64,000 bases of DNA from Hydractinia symbiolongicarpus (taxonomy: Eukaryota > Cnidaria > Hydrozoa > Anthoathecata > Hydractiniidae). The stretch covers positions 2,048,001 to 2,112,000 of the forward strand of contig NC_079876.1 of NCBI RefSeq assembly GCF_029227915.1. The letters are read 5' to 3'. Below are positions 1-11,393 of the stretch, one piece after another; positions within the stretch are counted from its first letter, which is position 1; every line of letters starts with the position of its first letter. The translations under genes were made by a program, and so were the position numbers. Below the pieces are notes generated by a model that saw only the letters and a list, made by a program, of their open reading frames with translations, was not told the origin of the DNA and did not search any database.

Positions 1-775
1 CCGCGATTTCCCGTAAATCCCGGGCTTGGTCCGTATAGTCAAAAGTATACAAAGATAGTACCCAGGGAGTAAACTCATTTCCCGAACGATTTTTTAATTC
101 ATTTTTTCACCACTAAAACGCATGAGACTTGTAGTTTTCAAAAATGTTTTCATTTTTGATAAGACGCTGAATAAAAGAAGTTTAATCGCCGGCAAACGAA
201 AACCTGCGATTTCCCGTAAATCCCGGACTCGGCCCGTATAGTCAAAAGTATAAAAAGAAAGTACCCGGGGAGTAAACTAATTTCCCAAACGATTTTTTAA
301 ATTATTATTTCACCACTAAAGCCCATGAGCCTTGTAGTTTTTAAAAATGTTTTTATTTTTGATGAGACGCTGAATAAAAGAAGTTTAATCGCCGGCAAAC
401 GAAAACCCGCGATTTCCCGTAAATCACGGACTCGGCCCGTATAGTCAAAAGTATACAAAGAAAGTACCCAGGGAGTAAACTCATTTCCCGAACGATTTTT
501 TAAATTATTTTTTCACCACTAAAACGCATGAGACTTGTAGTTTTCAGAAATCTTTTCATTTTTGATGAGACGCTGAATAAAAGAAGTTTAATCGCCGGCA
601 AACAAAAACCTGCGATTTCCCGTAAATCCCAGACTCGGCCCCTATAGTCAAAAGTATACAAAGAAAGTACCCAGGGAGTAAACTCATTTCCCAAACGATT
701 TTTTAAATTTATATTTTACCACTAAAGCCCATGAGACTTGTAGTTTTTAAAAATGTTTTCATTTTTGATGAGACG

Positions 776-1994
776 CTGAATAAAAGAAGTTTAATCGCCG
801 GCAAACGAAAACCTGCGATTTCCCGTAAATCCCGGACTCGGCCCGTATAGTCAAAAGTATACAAAGAAAGTACCCAGGGAGTAAACTCATTTCCCAAACG
901 ATTATTTAAATTATTATTTCACCACTAAAGCCCATGAGACTTGTAGTTTTTAAAAGTGTTTTCATTTTTGATGAGACGCTGAATAAAAGAAGTTTAATCG
1001 CCGGCAAACGAAAACCCGGGATTTCCCGTAAATCCCGGACTTGGCCCGTATAGTCGAATGTATACAAAGAAAGTACCCAGAAAGTAAACTCATTTCCCGA
1101 ACGATTTTTTAAATTTTTTTTTCACCACTAAAACGCATGAGACTTGTAGTTTTCAAAAATGTTTTCATTTTTGATGAGACGCTGAATAAAAGCAGTTTAA
1201 TCGCCGGCAAACGAAAACCTGCGATTTCCCGTGAATCCTGGACTCGGCCCGTATAGTCAAAAGTATACAAAGAAAGTACCCAGGGTGTAAACTCATTTCC
1301 CAAACGATTTTTTAAATTATTATTTCACCACTAAAACGCATAAGACTTGTAGTTTTCAAAAATGTTTTCATTTTTGATGAGACGCTGAATAAAAGAAGTT
1401 TAATCGCCGGCAAACGAAAACCTGCGATTTCCCGTAAATCCCGGACTCGGCCCGTATAGTCAAAAGTATACAAAGAAAGTACCCAGGGAGTAAACTCATT
1501 TCCCAAACGATTATTTAAATTATTATTTCACCACTAAAGCCCATGAGACTTGTAGTTTTTAAAAGTGTTTTCATTTTTGATGAGACGCTGAATAAAAGAA
1601 GTTTAATCGCCGGCAAACGAAAACCCGGGATTTCCCGTAAATCCCGGACTTGGCCCGTATAGTCGAATGTATACAAAGAAAGTACCCAGAAAGTAAACTC
1701 ATTTCCCGAACGATTTTTTAAATTTTTTTTTCACCACTAAAACGCATGAGACTTGTAGTTTTCAAAAATGTTTTCATTTTTGATGAGACGCTGAATAAAA
1801 GCAGTTTAATCGCCGGCAAACGAAAACCTGCGATTTCCCGTGAATCCTGGACTCGGCCCGTATAGTCAAAAGTATACAAAGAAAGTACCCAGGGTGTAAA
1901 CTCATTTCCCAAACGATTTTTTAAATTATTATTTCACCACTAAAACGCATAAGACTTGTAGTTTTCAAAAATGTTTTCATTTTTGATGAGACGC
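776..1994. repeat. Trimer duplication, 609 bp x 2
   Basis: Two 609 bp copies lie side by side inside the first 11-mer. Markers repeated exactly 609 bp apart include TTTTTAAAAGTG, the perfect dyad (1,016-1,038 and 1,625-1,647) and ACCCAGAAAGTAAAC. The match ends near 1,994, where the second copy turns to CGCTTAATGAAAGAGG. The duplication is young compared with the 2,233 bp unit around it, because the copies I compared are nearly identical. Confidence 0.85.
1016..1038. repeat. Perfect 9 bp dyad within a monomer
   Basis: The arms CCGGGATTT and AAATCCCGG flank a 5 bp centre, CCCGT. The same perfect form is at 1,625-1,647 and near 3,250, 3,656 and 4,070. Most other monomers have CTGCGATTT or CCGCGATTT on the left, so only the inner GATTT/AAATC arms remain. 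A protein site or a hairpin is possible, but nothing in the sequence decides. Confidence 0.7.
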
Positions 1995-2904
1995 TTAATG
2001 AAAGAGGTTTAATCGCCGCCAAACGAAAACCCGCGATTTCCCGTAAATCCCGGGCTTGGCCCGTATAGTCGAATGTATACAAAGAAAGTACCCTGTGAGT
2101 AAACTCATTTCCAGAACGATTTTTTAGATTATTTTTTCACCACTAAAACGCATAAGACTTGTAGTTTTCAAAAATGTTTTCATTTCTGATGAGACGCTGA
2201 ATAAAAGAAGTTTAATCGCCGGCAAACGAAAACCCGCGATTTCCCGTAAATCCCGGGCTTGGCCCGTATAGTCAAAAGTATACAAAGATAGTACCCAGGG
2301 AGTAAACTCATTTCCCGAACGATTTTTTAATTCATTTTTTCACCACTAAAACGCATGAGACTTGTAGTTTTCAAAAATGTTTTCATTTTTGATGAGACGC
2401 TGAATAAAAGAAGTTTAATCGCCGGCAAACGAAAACCTGCGATTTCCCGTAAATCCCGGACTCGGCCCGTATAGTCAAAAGTATACAAAGAAAGTACCCG
2501 GGGAGTAAACTAATTTCCCAAACGATTTTTTAAATTATTATTTCACCACTAAAGCCCATGAGACTTGTAGTTTTTAAAAATGTTTTCGTTTTTGATGAGA
2601 CGCTGAATAAAAGAAGTTTAATCGCCGGCAAACGAAAACCCGCGATTTCCCGTAAATCACGGACTCGGCCCGTATAGTCAAAAGTATACAAAGAAAGTAC
2701 CCAGGGAGTAAACTCATTTCCCGAACGATTTTTTAAATTATTTTTTCACCACTAAAACGCATGAGACTAGTAGTTTTCAGAAATCTTTTCATTTTTGATG
2801 AGACGCTGAATAAAAGAAGTTTAATCGCCGGCAAACGAAAACCCGCGATTTCCCGTAAATCCCGGGCTTGGCACGTATAGTCGAATGTATACAAAGAAAG
2901 TACC

Positions 2905-3735
2905 CAGGGAGTAAACTCATTTCCCAAACGATTTTTTAAATTTATATTTTACCACTAAAGCCCATGAGACTTGTAGTTTTTAAAAATGTTTTCATTTTTG
3001 ATGAGACGCTGAATAAAAGAAGTTTAATCGCCGGCAAACGAAAACCTGCGATTTCCCGTAAATCCCGGACTCGGCCCGTATAGTCATAAGTATACAAAGA
3101 AAGTACCCAGGGAGTAAACTCATTTCCCAAACGATTATTTAAATTATTATTTCACCACTAAAGCCCATGAGACTTGTAGTTTTTAAAAGTGTTTTCATTT
3201 TTGATGAGACGCTGAATAAAAGAAGTTTAATCGCCGGCAAACGAAAACCCGGGATTTCCCGTAAATCCCGGACTCGGCCTGTATAGTCAAAAGTATACAA
3301 GGAAAGTACCCAGTGAGTAAACTCATTTCCCAAACGATTTTTTAAATTTATATTTTACCACTAAAGCCCATGAGACTTGTAGTTTTTAAAAATGTTTTCA
3401 TTTTTGATGAGACGCTGAATAAAAGAAGTTTAATCGCCGGCAAACGAAAACCTGCGATTTCCCGTAAATCCCGGACTCGGCCCGTATAGTCATAAGTATA
3501 CAAAGAAAGTACCCAGGGAGTAAACTCATTTCCCAAACGATTATTTAAATTATTATTTCACCACTAAAGCCCATGAGACTTGTAGTTTTTAAAAGTGTTT
3601 TCATTTTTGATGAGACGCTGAATAAAAGAAGTTTAATCGCCGGCAAACGAAAACCCGGGATTTCCCGTAAATCCCGGACTCGGCCCGTATAGTCAAAAGT
3701 ATACAAGGAAAGTACCCAGTGAGTAAACTCATTTC
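2905..3735. repeat. Dimer duplication, 406 bp x 2
   Basis: The pair of monomers beginning with TTTATATTTTACC (about 2,940) and ATTATTTAAATTATT (about 3,134) is repeated 406 bp downstream (about 3,346 and 3,540). Both copies carry the private TCATAAGTATAC variant. Small differences (CGGCCTG against CGGCCCG, TTCCCAAACG against TTCCAAAACG) mark the right edge. Confidence 0.8.
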
Positions 3736-4560
3736 CAAAACGATTTTTTAAATTATCTTTTCACCACTAAAACGCTTGAGACTTGTAGTTTTCAAAAATG
3801 TTTTCATTTTTGATAAGACGCTGAATAAAAGAAGTTTAATCGCCGGCAAACGAAAACCCGCCATTTCCCGTAAGCCCCGGACTCGGCCCGCATAGTCAAA
3901 AGTATACAAAGAAAGTACCCAGGGTGTAAACTCATTTCCCGAACGATTTTTTAAATTATTATTTCACCACTAAAGCCCATGAGACTTGTAGTTTTCAAAA
4001 ATGTTTTCATTTTTGATGAGACGCTGAATAAAAGAAGTTTAATCGCCGGCAAACGAAAACCCGGGATTTCCCGTAAATCCCGGACTCGGCCCGTATAGTC
4101 AAAAGTATACAAGGAAAGTACCCAGTGAGTAAACTCATTTCCCGAACGAATTTTTAAATTATTTTTTCACCACTAAAACGCATGAGACTTGTAGTTTTTA
4201 GAAATGTTTTCATTTTTGATAAGACGCTTGATGAAAGTGGTTTAATCGCCGGCAAACGAAAAGCCGCGATTTCCCGTAAATCCCGGGTTTGGCCCGTATA
4301 GTCGAATGTATACAAAGAAAGTACCCTGTGAGTAAACTCATTTCCAAAACGATTTTTTAAATTATCTTTTCACCACTAAAACGCTTGAGACTTGTAGTTT
4401 TCAAAAATGTTTACATTTCTGATGAGACGCTGAATAAAAGAAGTTTAATCGCCGGCAAACGAAAACCCGCCATTTCCCGTAAACCCCGGACTCGGCCCGC
4501 ATAGTCAAAAGTATACAAAGAAAGTACCCAGGGTGTAAACTCATTTCCCGAACGATTTTT
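3274..4560. repeat. Transitional monomers with a trimer-spaced repeat
   Basis: This stretch holds only satellite monomers. A segment beginning TTTCCAAAACG with ATTATCTTTTCACC and CGCTTGAGAC near 3,731 recurs at 4,340, 609 bp on, with scattered substitutions. Several monomers carry the CCCGCCATTT and CCCGCATAG variants that also typify the O cassette further right. No non-satellite sequence is present. Confidence 0.7.
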
Positions 4561-5890
4561 TAAATTATTATTTCACAACTAAAGCCCATGAGACTTGTAG
4601 TATTTAAAAATATTTTCACTTTTGATGAGACGCTGAATAAAAGAAGTTTAATCGCCGGCAAACGAAAACCCGCGACTTCCCGTAAATCCCGGACTCGGCC
4701 CGTATAGTCAAAAGTATACAAAGAAAGTATCCAGGGAGTAAACTCATTTCCCGAACGATTTTTTAAATTATTTTTTCACCACTAAAACGCATAAGACTTG
4801 TAGTTTTCAGAAATGTTTTTATTTCTGATGAGACGCTTAATGAAAGTTGTTTAATCGCCGGCAAACGAAAACCCGCGATTTCCCGTAAATCCCGGGCTTG
4901 GCCCGTATAGTCGAATGTATACAAAGAAAGTACCCTGTGAGTAAACTCATTTCCGAAACGATTTTTTCAATTATCTTTTCACCACTAAAACGCATGAGAC
5001 TTGCAGTTTTCAAAAATGTTTTCATTTTTGATGAGACGCTTAATAAAAGAGATTTAATCGCCGGCAAACGAAATCCCGCGATTTCCCGTAAATCCCGGCT
5101 TTGGCCCGTATAGTCAAATGTATACAAAGAAAGTACCCAGGGAGTAAACTCATTTCCCGAACGATTTTTTATTTTTTTTTTTTCACCACTAAAACGCATG
5201 AGACTTGTAGTTTTTAAAAATGTTTTCATTTTTGATGAGACGCTTAATGAAAGAGGTTTAATCGCCGGCAAACGAAAACCCGCGATTTCCCGTAAATACC
5301 GGGCTTGGCCCGTATAGTCGAATGTATACAAAGAGAGTACCCTGTGAGTAAACTCATTTCCAGAACCATTTTTTAAATTATTTTTTCACCACTAAAACGC
5401 ATGAGACTTGTAGTTTTCAAAAATGTTTTCATTTTTGATGAGACGCTTAATGAAAGAGGTTTAATCGCCGGCAAACGAAAACCCGAGATTTCCCGTAAAT
5501 CCCAGGCTTGGCCCGTATAGTCAAAAGTATACAAAGATAGTACCCAGGGAGTAAACTCATTTCCCGAACAATTTTTTAATTTATTTTTTCACCACTAAAA
5601 CGCACGAGACTTGTAGTTTTCAAAAATGTTTCCATTTTTGATGAAACGCTGAATAAAAGGAGTTTAATCGCCGGCAAACAAAAACCTGCGATTTCCCGTA
5701 AATCCCGGACTCGGCCCGTATAGTCAAAAGTATACAAAGAAAGTACCCAGGGAGTAAACTAATTTCCCAAACGATTTTTTGAATTATTATTTCACCACTA
5801 AAGCCCATGAGACTTGTAGTTTTTAAAAATGTTTTCATTTTTGATGAGACGCTGAATAAAAGAAGTTTAGTCGCCGGCAAACGAAAACCC
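4561..5890. repeat. P cassette, earliest copy
   Basis: This ordered run of about 6-7 monomers recurs at 10,857-12,187 (offset about 6,296 bp) and in the next copies of the 15-mer. Diagnostic variants in order are TTCACAACTA with TATTTAAAAATATTTTCAC, CTTAATGAAAGTTG with TCGAATGTATAC and CCTGTGAG, TTCAATTATCTTTTCACC with GACTTGCAG, a long T run before TTCACC (5,172-5,183), AATACCGGGCTTGG, and GCACGAGAC. Just after it, at about 5,890, the order jumps straight to CGCAATTTCCCG. Compared with the copy at 12,187-12,795, three monomers (608 bp) are missing, which I read as a deletion here or an insertion there. Confidence 0.75.
5172..5183. repeat. Expanded T run in one P monomer
   Basis: A run of 12 T precedes CACCAC here. 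The counterparts at 11,469, 14,513 and 17,556 have 10 T, and most monomers have 6. In this copy the longer run makes the local spacing one base longer and joins two minus-strand frames into a 164-codon open stretch (4,837-5,331), which explains that stretch without a gene. Confidence 0.75.
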
Positions 5891-5989
5891 GCAATTTCCC
5901 GTAAATCCTGGTCTCGGCCCGTATAGTCAAAAGTATACAAGGAAAGTACCCAGTGAGTAAACTCATTTCCCTAACGAATTTTTAAATTA

Positions 5990-7000
5990 TTTTTTCACCA
6001 CTAAAACGCATAAGAGTTGTAGTTTTCAAAAATGTTTTCATTTTTGATGAGACGCTGAATAAAAGAAGTTTAATCGCCTGCAAACGAAAACCTGCGATTT
6101 TCCGTAAATCCCGGACTCGGCCCGTATAGTCAAAAGTATACAAAGAAAGTACCCAGGGAGTAAACTCATTTCCAGAACGATTTTTTAAATTATTGTTTCA
6201 CCACTAAAGCTCATGAGACTTGTAGTTTTCAAAAATGTTTTCATTTTTGATGAGACGCTAAATAAAAGAAGTTTAATCGCCGGCAAACGAAAACCCGCCA
6301 TTTCCCGTAAACCCCGGACTCGGCCCGCATAGTCAAAAGTATACAAAGAAAGTACCCAGGGTGTAAACTCATTTCCCGAACGATTTTTTAAATTATTATT
6401 TCACCACTAAAACCCATGAGACTGGTAGTATTTAAAAATACTTTCATTTTTGATGAGACGCTGAATAAAAGAAGTTTAATCGCCGGCAAACAAAAACCCG
6501 CGACTTCCCGTAAATCCCGGTCTTGGCCCATATAGTCAAAAGTATACAAAGAAAGTACCCAGGGAGTAAACTCATTTCCCGAACGATTTTTTAAATTATT
6601 TTTTCACCACTAAAACGCATGAGACTTGTAGTTTTCAAAAATGCTTTCATTTTTGATGAGACGCTAAATATAAGAAGTTTAATCGCCGGCAAACGAAAAC
6701 CCGCAATTTTCCGTAAACCCCGGACTCCGCCCGCATAGTAAAAAGTATACAAAGAAAGTACCCAGGGTGTAAACTCATTTCCCGAACGATTTTTTAAATT
6801 ATTATTTAACCACTAAAGCCCATGAGACTTGTAGTATTTAAAAATACTTTCATTTTCGATGAGACGCTGAATAAAAGAAGTTTAATCGCCGGCAAACAAA
6901 AACCCGCGACTTCCCGTAAATCCCGGACTCGACCCGTATAGACAAAAGTATACAAAGAAAGTACCCAGGGAGTAAACTCATTTCCCGAACGATTTTTTAA
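5990..7000. repeat. O cassette, first copy
   Basis: Monomer order is: O1 (AGAGTTGTAG, CGCCTGCAAACG, GATTTTCCG), O2 (TTATTGTTTCACC, GCTAAATAAAAG, CGCCATTTCCCG), O3 (AACCCATGAG, TATTTAAAAATACTTTC), O4 (GCTAAATATAAG, ACTCCGCCCGCATAG), O5 (TATTTAAAAATAC with GACAAAAG). The same order returns near 12.9, 15.95, 19.0, 38.9, 39.7 and 61.6 kb, and in part at 20.7 and 23.5 kb. It is therefore an ordered module, not random monomers. Confidence 0.75.
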
Positions 7001-8645
7001 ATTATTTTTTCACCACTAAAATGCATGAGACTTGTAGTTTTCAAAAATGTTTTCATTTTTGATGAGACGCTGAATAAAAGAAGTTTAATCGCCGGCAAAC
7101 GGAAACCTGCGATTTTCCGTAAATCCCGGACTCGGCCCGTATAGTCAAAAGTATACAAAGAAAGTACCCGGGGTGTAAACTCATTTCCCGAACGATTTTT
7201 TAAATTAATATTTCACCACTAAAGCCCATGAGACTTGTAGTTTTTAAAAATGTTTTCATTTTTGATGAGACGCTTAATAAAAGAGGTTTAATTGCCGGCA
7301 AACGAAATCCTGCGATTTCCCGTAAATCCCGGGCTTGGCCCGTATAGTCGAATGTATACAAAGAAAGTAACCAGTGAGTAAACTCATTTCCCTAACGAAT
7401 TTTTAAATTATTTTTTCACCACTAAAACGCATGAGACTTGTAGTTTTCAAAAATGTTTTCATTTTTGATGAGACGCTGAATAAAAGAAGTTTAATCGCCG
7501 GCAAACGAAGAACCCGCCATTTCCCGTAAACCCCGGACTCGGCCCGCATAGTCAAAAGTATACAAAGAAAGTACCCAGGGTGTAAACTCATTTCCCGAAC
7601 GATTTTTTAAATTATTATTTCACCACTAAAGCTCATGAGACTTGTAGTATTTAAAAATATTTTCATTTTTGATGAGACACTGAATAAAAGAAGTTTAATC
7701 GCCGGCAAACGAAAACCCGCGACTTCCCGTAAATCCCGGACTCGGCCCGTATAGTCAAAAGTATACAAAGAAAGTACCCAGGGAGTAAACTCATTTCCCG
7801 AACGATTTTTTAAATTATTTTTTCACCACTAAAATGCATGAGACTTGTAGTTTTCAAAAATGTTTTCATTTTTGATGAGACGCTGAATAAAAGAAGTTTA
7901 ATCGCCGGCAAACGGAAACCTGCGATTTTCCGTAAATCCCGGACTCGGCCCGTATAGTCAAAAGTATACAAAGAAAGTACCCGGGGTGTAAACTCATTTC
8001 CCGAACGATTTTTTAAATTAATATTTCACCACTAAAGCCCATGAGACTTGTAGTTTTTAAAAATGTTTTCATTTTTGATGAGACGCTTAATAAAAGAGGT
8101 TTAATTGCCGGCAAACGAAATCCTGCGATTTCCCGTAAATCCCGGGCTTGGCCCGTATAGTCGAATGTATACAAAGAAAGTAACCAGTGAGTAAACTCAT
8201 TTCCCTAACGAATTTTTAAATTATTTTTTCACCACTAAAACGCATGAGACTTGTAGTTTTCAAAAATGTTTTCATTTTTGATGAGACGCTGAATAAAAGA
8301 AGTTTAATCGCCGGCAAACGAAGAACCCGCCATTTCCCGTAAACCCCGGACTCGGCCCGCATAGTCAAAAGTATACAAAGAAAGTACCCAGGGTGTAAAC
8401 TCATTTCCCGAACGATTTTTTAAATTATTATTTCACCACTAAAGCTCATGAGACTTGTAGTATTTAAAAATATTTTCATTTTTGATGAGACACTGAATAA
8501 AAGAAGTTTAATCGCCGGCAAACGAAAACCCGCGACTTCCCGTAAATCCCGGACTCGGCCCGTATAGTCAAAAGTATACAAAGAAAGTACCCAGGGAGTA
8601 AACTCATTTCCCGAACGATTTTTTAAATTATTTTTTCACCACTAA
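6955..8645. repeat. 4-mer higher-order repeat, 813 bp x 2
   Basis: Four monomers are duplicated at 813 bp spacing. Markers are AAAATGCATGAG (7,018 and 7,831), GGAAACCTGCGATTTTCCG, AAATTAATATTTCACC, and CGAAGAACCC. The period is 812 + 1 because one monomer in each copy has an extra G inside the A run of CGAAAACCC (7,510 and 8,323). The left edge lies after GACAAAAG near 6,950. The right edge is at AAAACGCATGAG near 8,645. Confidence 0.85.
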
Positions 8646-11393
8646 AACGCATGAGACTTGTAGTTTTCAGAAATGTTTTTATTTTTGATGAGACGCTTAA
8701 TGAAAGTTGTTTAATCGCCGGCAAACGAAAACCCGCGATTTCCCGTAAATCACGGGCTTAGCCCGTATAGTCGAATGTATACAAAGAAAGTACCCTGTGA
8801 GTAAACTCATTTCCAAAACGATTTTTTCAATTATCTTTTCACCACTAAAACGCATGAGACTTGCAGTTTTCAAAAATGTTTTCATTTTTGATGAGACGCT
8901 TAATAAAAGAGGTTTAATCGCCGGCAAACGAAATCCCGCGATTTCCCGTAAGTCCCGGGCTTGGCCCGTATAGTCAAAAGTATACAAAGAAAGTACCCAG
9001 GGGATAAACTCATTTCCCAAACGATTTTTTAAATTATTATTTCACAACTAAAGCCCATGAGACTTGTAGTATTTAAAAATATTTTCACTTTTGATGAGAC
9101 GCTGAATAAAAGAAGTTTAATCGCCGGCAAACGAAAACCCGCGACTTCCCGTAAATCCCGGACTCGGCCCGTATAGTCAAAAGTATACAAAGAAAGTATC
9201 CAGGGAGTAAACTCATTTCCCGAACGATTTTTTAAATTATTTTTTCACCACTAAAACGCATGAGACTTGTAGTTTTCAGAAATGTTTTCATTTTTGATGA
9301 GACCCTTAATGAAAGTTGTTTAATCGCCGGCAAACGAAAACCCGCGATTTCCCGTAAATCCCGGGCTTGGCCCGTATAGTCGCATGTATACAAAGAAAGT
9401 ACCCTGTGAGTAAACTCATTTCCGAAACGATTTTTTCAATTATCTTTTCACCACTAAAACGCATGAGACTTGCAGTTTTCAAAAATGTTTTCATTTTTGA
9501 TGAGACGCTTAATAAAAGAGATTTAATCGCCGGCAAACGAAATCCCGCGATTTCCCGTAAATCTCGGACTCCGCCCGCATAGTAAAAAGTATACAAAGAA
9601 AGTACCCAGGGAGTAAACTCATTTCCCGAACGATTTTTTAAATTATTTTTTCACCACTAAAATGCATGAGACTTGTAGTTTTCAAAAATGTTTTCATTTT
9701 TGATGAGACGCTGAATAAAAGAAGTTTAATCGCCGGCAAACGGAAACCTGCGATTTTCCGTAAATCCCGGACTCGGCCCGTATAGTCAAAAGTATACAAA
9801 GAAAGTACCCGGGGTGTAAACTCATTTCCCGAACGATTTTTTAAATTAATATTTCACCACTAAAGCCCATGAGACTTGTAGTTTTTAAAAATGTTTTCAT
9901 TTTTGATGAGACGCTTAATAAAAGAGGTTTAATTGCCGGCAAACGAAATCCTGCGATTTCCCGTAAATCCCGGGCTTGGCCCGTATAGTCGAATGTATAC
10001 AAAGAAAGTAACCAGTGAGTAAACTCATTTCCCTAACGAATTTTTAAATTATTTTTTCACCACTAAAACGCATGAGACTTGTAGTTTTCAAAAATGTTTT
10101 CATTTTTGATGAGACGCTGAATAAAAGAAGTTTAATCGCCGGCAAACGAAGAACCCGCCATTTCCCGTAAACCCCGGACTCGGCCCGCATAGTCAAAAGT
10201 ATACAAAGAAAGTACCCAGGGTGTAAACTCATTTCCCGAACGATTTTTTAAATTATTATTTCACCACTAAAGCTCATGAGACTTGTAGTATTTAAAAATA
10301 TTTTCATTTTTGATGAGACACTGAATAAAAGAAGTTTAATCGCCGGCAAACGAAAACCCGCGACTTCCCGTAAATCCCGGACTCGGCCCGTATAGTCAAA
10401 AGTATACAAAGAAAGTACCCAGGGAGTAAACTCATTTCCCGAACGATTTTTTAAATTATTTTTTCACCACTAAAACGCATGAGACTTGTAGTTTTCAGAA
10501 ATGTTTTTATTTTTGATGAGACGCTTAATGAAAGTTGTTTAATCGCCGGCAAACGAAAACCCGCGATTTCCCGTAAATCACGGGCTTAGCCCGTATAGTC
10601 GAATGTATACAAAGAAAGTACCCTGTGAGTAAACTCATTTCCAAAACGATTTTTTCAATTATCTTTTCACCACTAAAACGCATGAGACTTGCAGTTTTCA
10701 AAAATGTTTTCATTTTTGATGAGACGCTTAATAAAAGAGGTTTAATCGCCGGCAAACGAAATCCCGCGATTTCCCGTAAGTCCCGGGCTTGGCCCGTATA
10801 GTCAAAAGTATACAAAGAAAGTACCCAGGGGATAAACTCATTTCCCAAACGATTTTTTAAATTATTATTTCACAACTAAAGCCCATGAGACTTGTAGTAT
10901 TTAAAAATATTTTCACTTTTGATGAGACGCTGAATAAAAGAAGTTTAATCGCCGGCAAACGAAAACCCGCGACTTCCCGTAAATCCCGGACTCGGCCCGT
11001 ATAGTCAAAAGTATACAAAGAAAGTATCCAGGGAGTAAACTCATTTCCCGAACGATTTTTTAAATTATTTTTTCACCACTAAAACGCATGAGACTTGTAG
11101 TTTTCAGAAATGTTTTCATTTTTGATGAGACCCTTAATGAAAGTTGTTTAATCGCCGGCAAACGAAAACCCGCGATTTCCCGTAAATCCCGGGCTTGGCC
11201 CGTATAGTCGAATGTATACAAAGAAAGTACCCTGTGAGTAAACTCATTTCCGAAACGATTTTTTCAATTATCTTTTCACCACTAAAACGCATGAGACTTG
11301 CAGTTTTCAAAAATGTTTTCATTTTTGATGAGACGCTTAATAAAAGAGATTTAATCGCCGGCAAACGAAATCCCGCGATTTCCCGTAAATCTC
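7762..11393. repeat. 9-mer higher-order repeat, 1,828 bp x 2
   Basis: Bases from about 7,762 to 9,565 recur at about 9,590-11,393. The CGAAGAACCC single-base insertion at 8,323 returns at 10,151, exactly 1,828 bp on, and the run TTAATTGCCGG, CTTAATGAAAGTTG, GACTTGCAG keeps the same order. The copies part near 9,565, where AAATCTCGG is followed by ACTCCGCCCGC in one copy and CTTTGGCCCG in the other. That marks the crossover joint. The unit combines the 4-mer just upstream with a five-monomer P segment. Confidence 0.85.

Larger units (their letters stand above)
1..3273. repeat. 11-mer higher-order repeat, 2,233 bp period
   Basis: Bases 1-1,040 recur at 2,234-3,273. Shared rare variants prove the register: the TAATTCATT join at 95 and 2,328, the AGAAATCTTTT variant near 548 and 2,781, and TTTATATTTTACC near 709 and 2,942. 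The offset is 2,233 bp (11 x 203). The first copy is cut by the window start. A patch near 2,838-2,890 (CGGGCTTGG, TCGAATG) differs from its counterpart near 605-657 (CAGACTCGG, TCAAAAG), so the two copies are not uniform. Confidence 0.85.

Noticed and set aside
500-694. Recurring 62-73 codon minus-strand open frame, found in many monomers across the window
   Set aside because: It is the satellite itself read in one frame. In the copies I checked the start codon is TTG and exists only where the monomer has CCCAAACG rather than CCCGAACG. Monomer length is not a multiple of three, and indels break the frame freely. No coding signal, splice pattern or known domain is seen.
4898-5113. 71-codon plus-strand open frame, repeated at 9,367, 11,195 and 14,239
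   Set aside because: These are copies of the same P monomers carried by the 9-mer and 15-mer. The equivalent frame in the next copy is lost to a one-base deletion near 17,288, so there is no sign of selection.
4837-5331. 164-codon minus-strand open frame
   Set aside because: It spans two and a half monomers and stays open only because a longer T run (5,172-5,183) brings neighbouring monomers into the same frame. Its product is just the monomer translation repeated.
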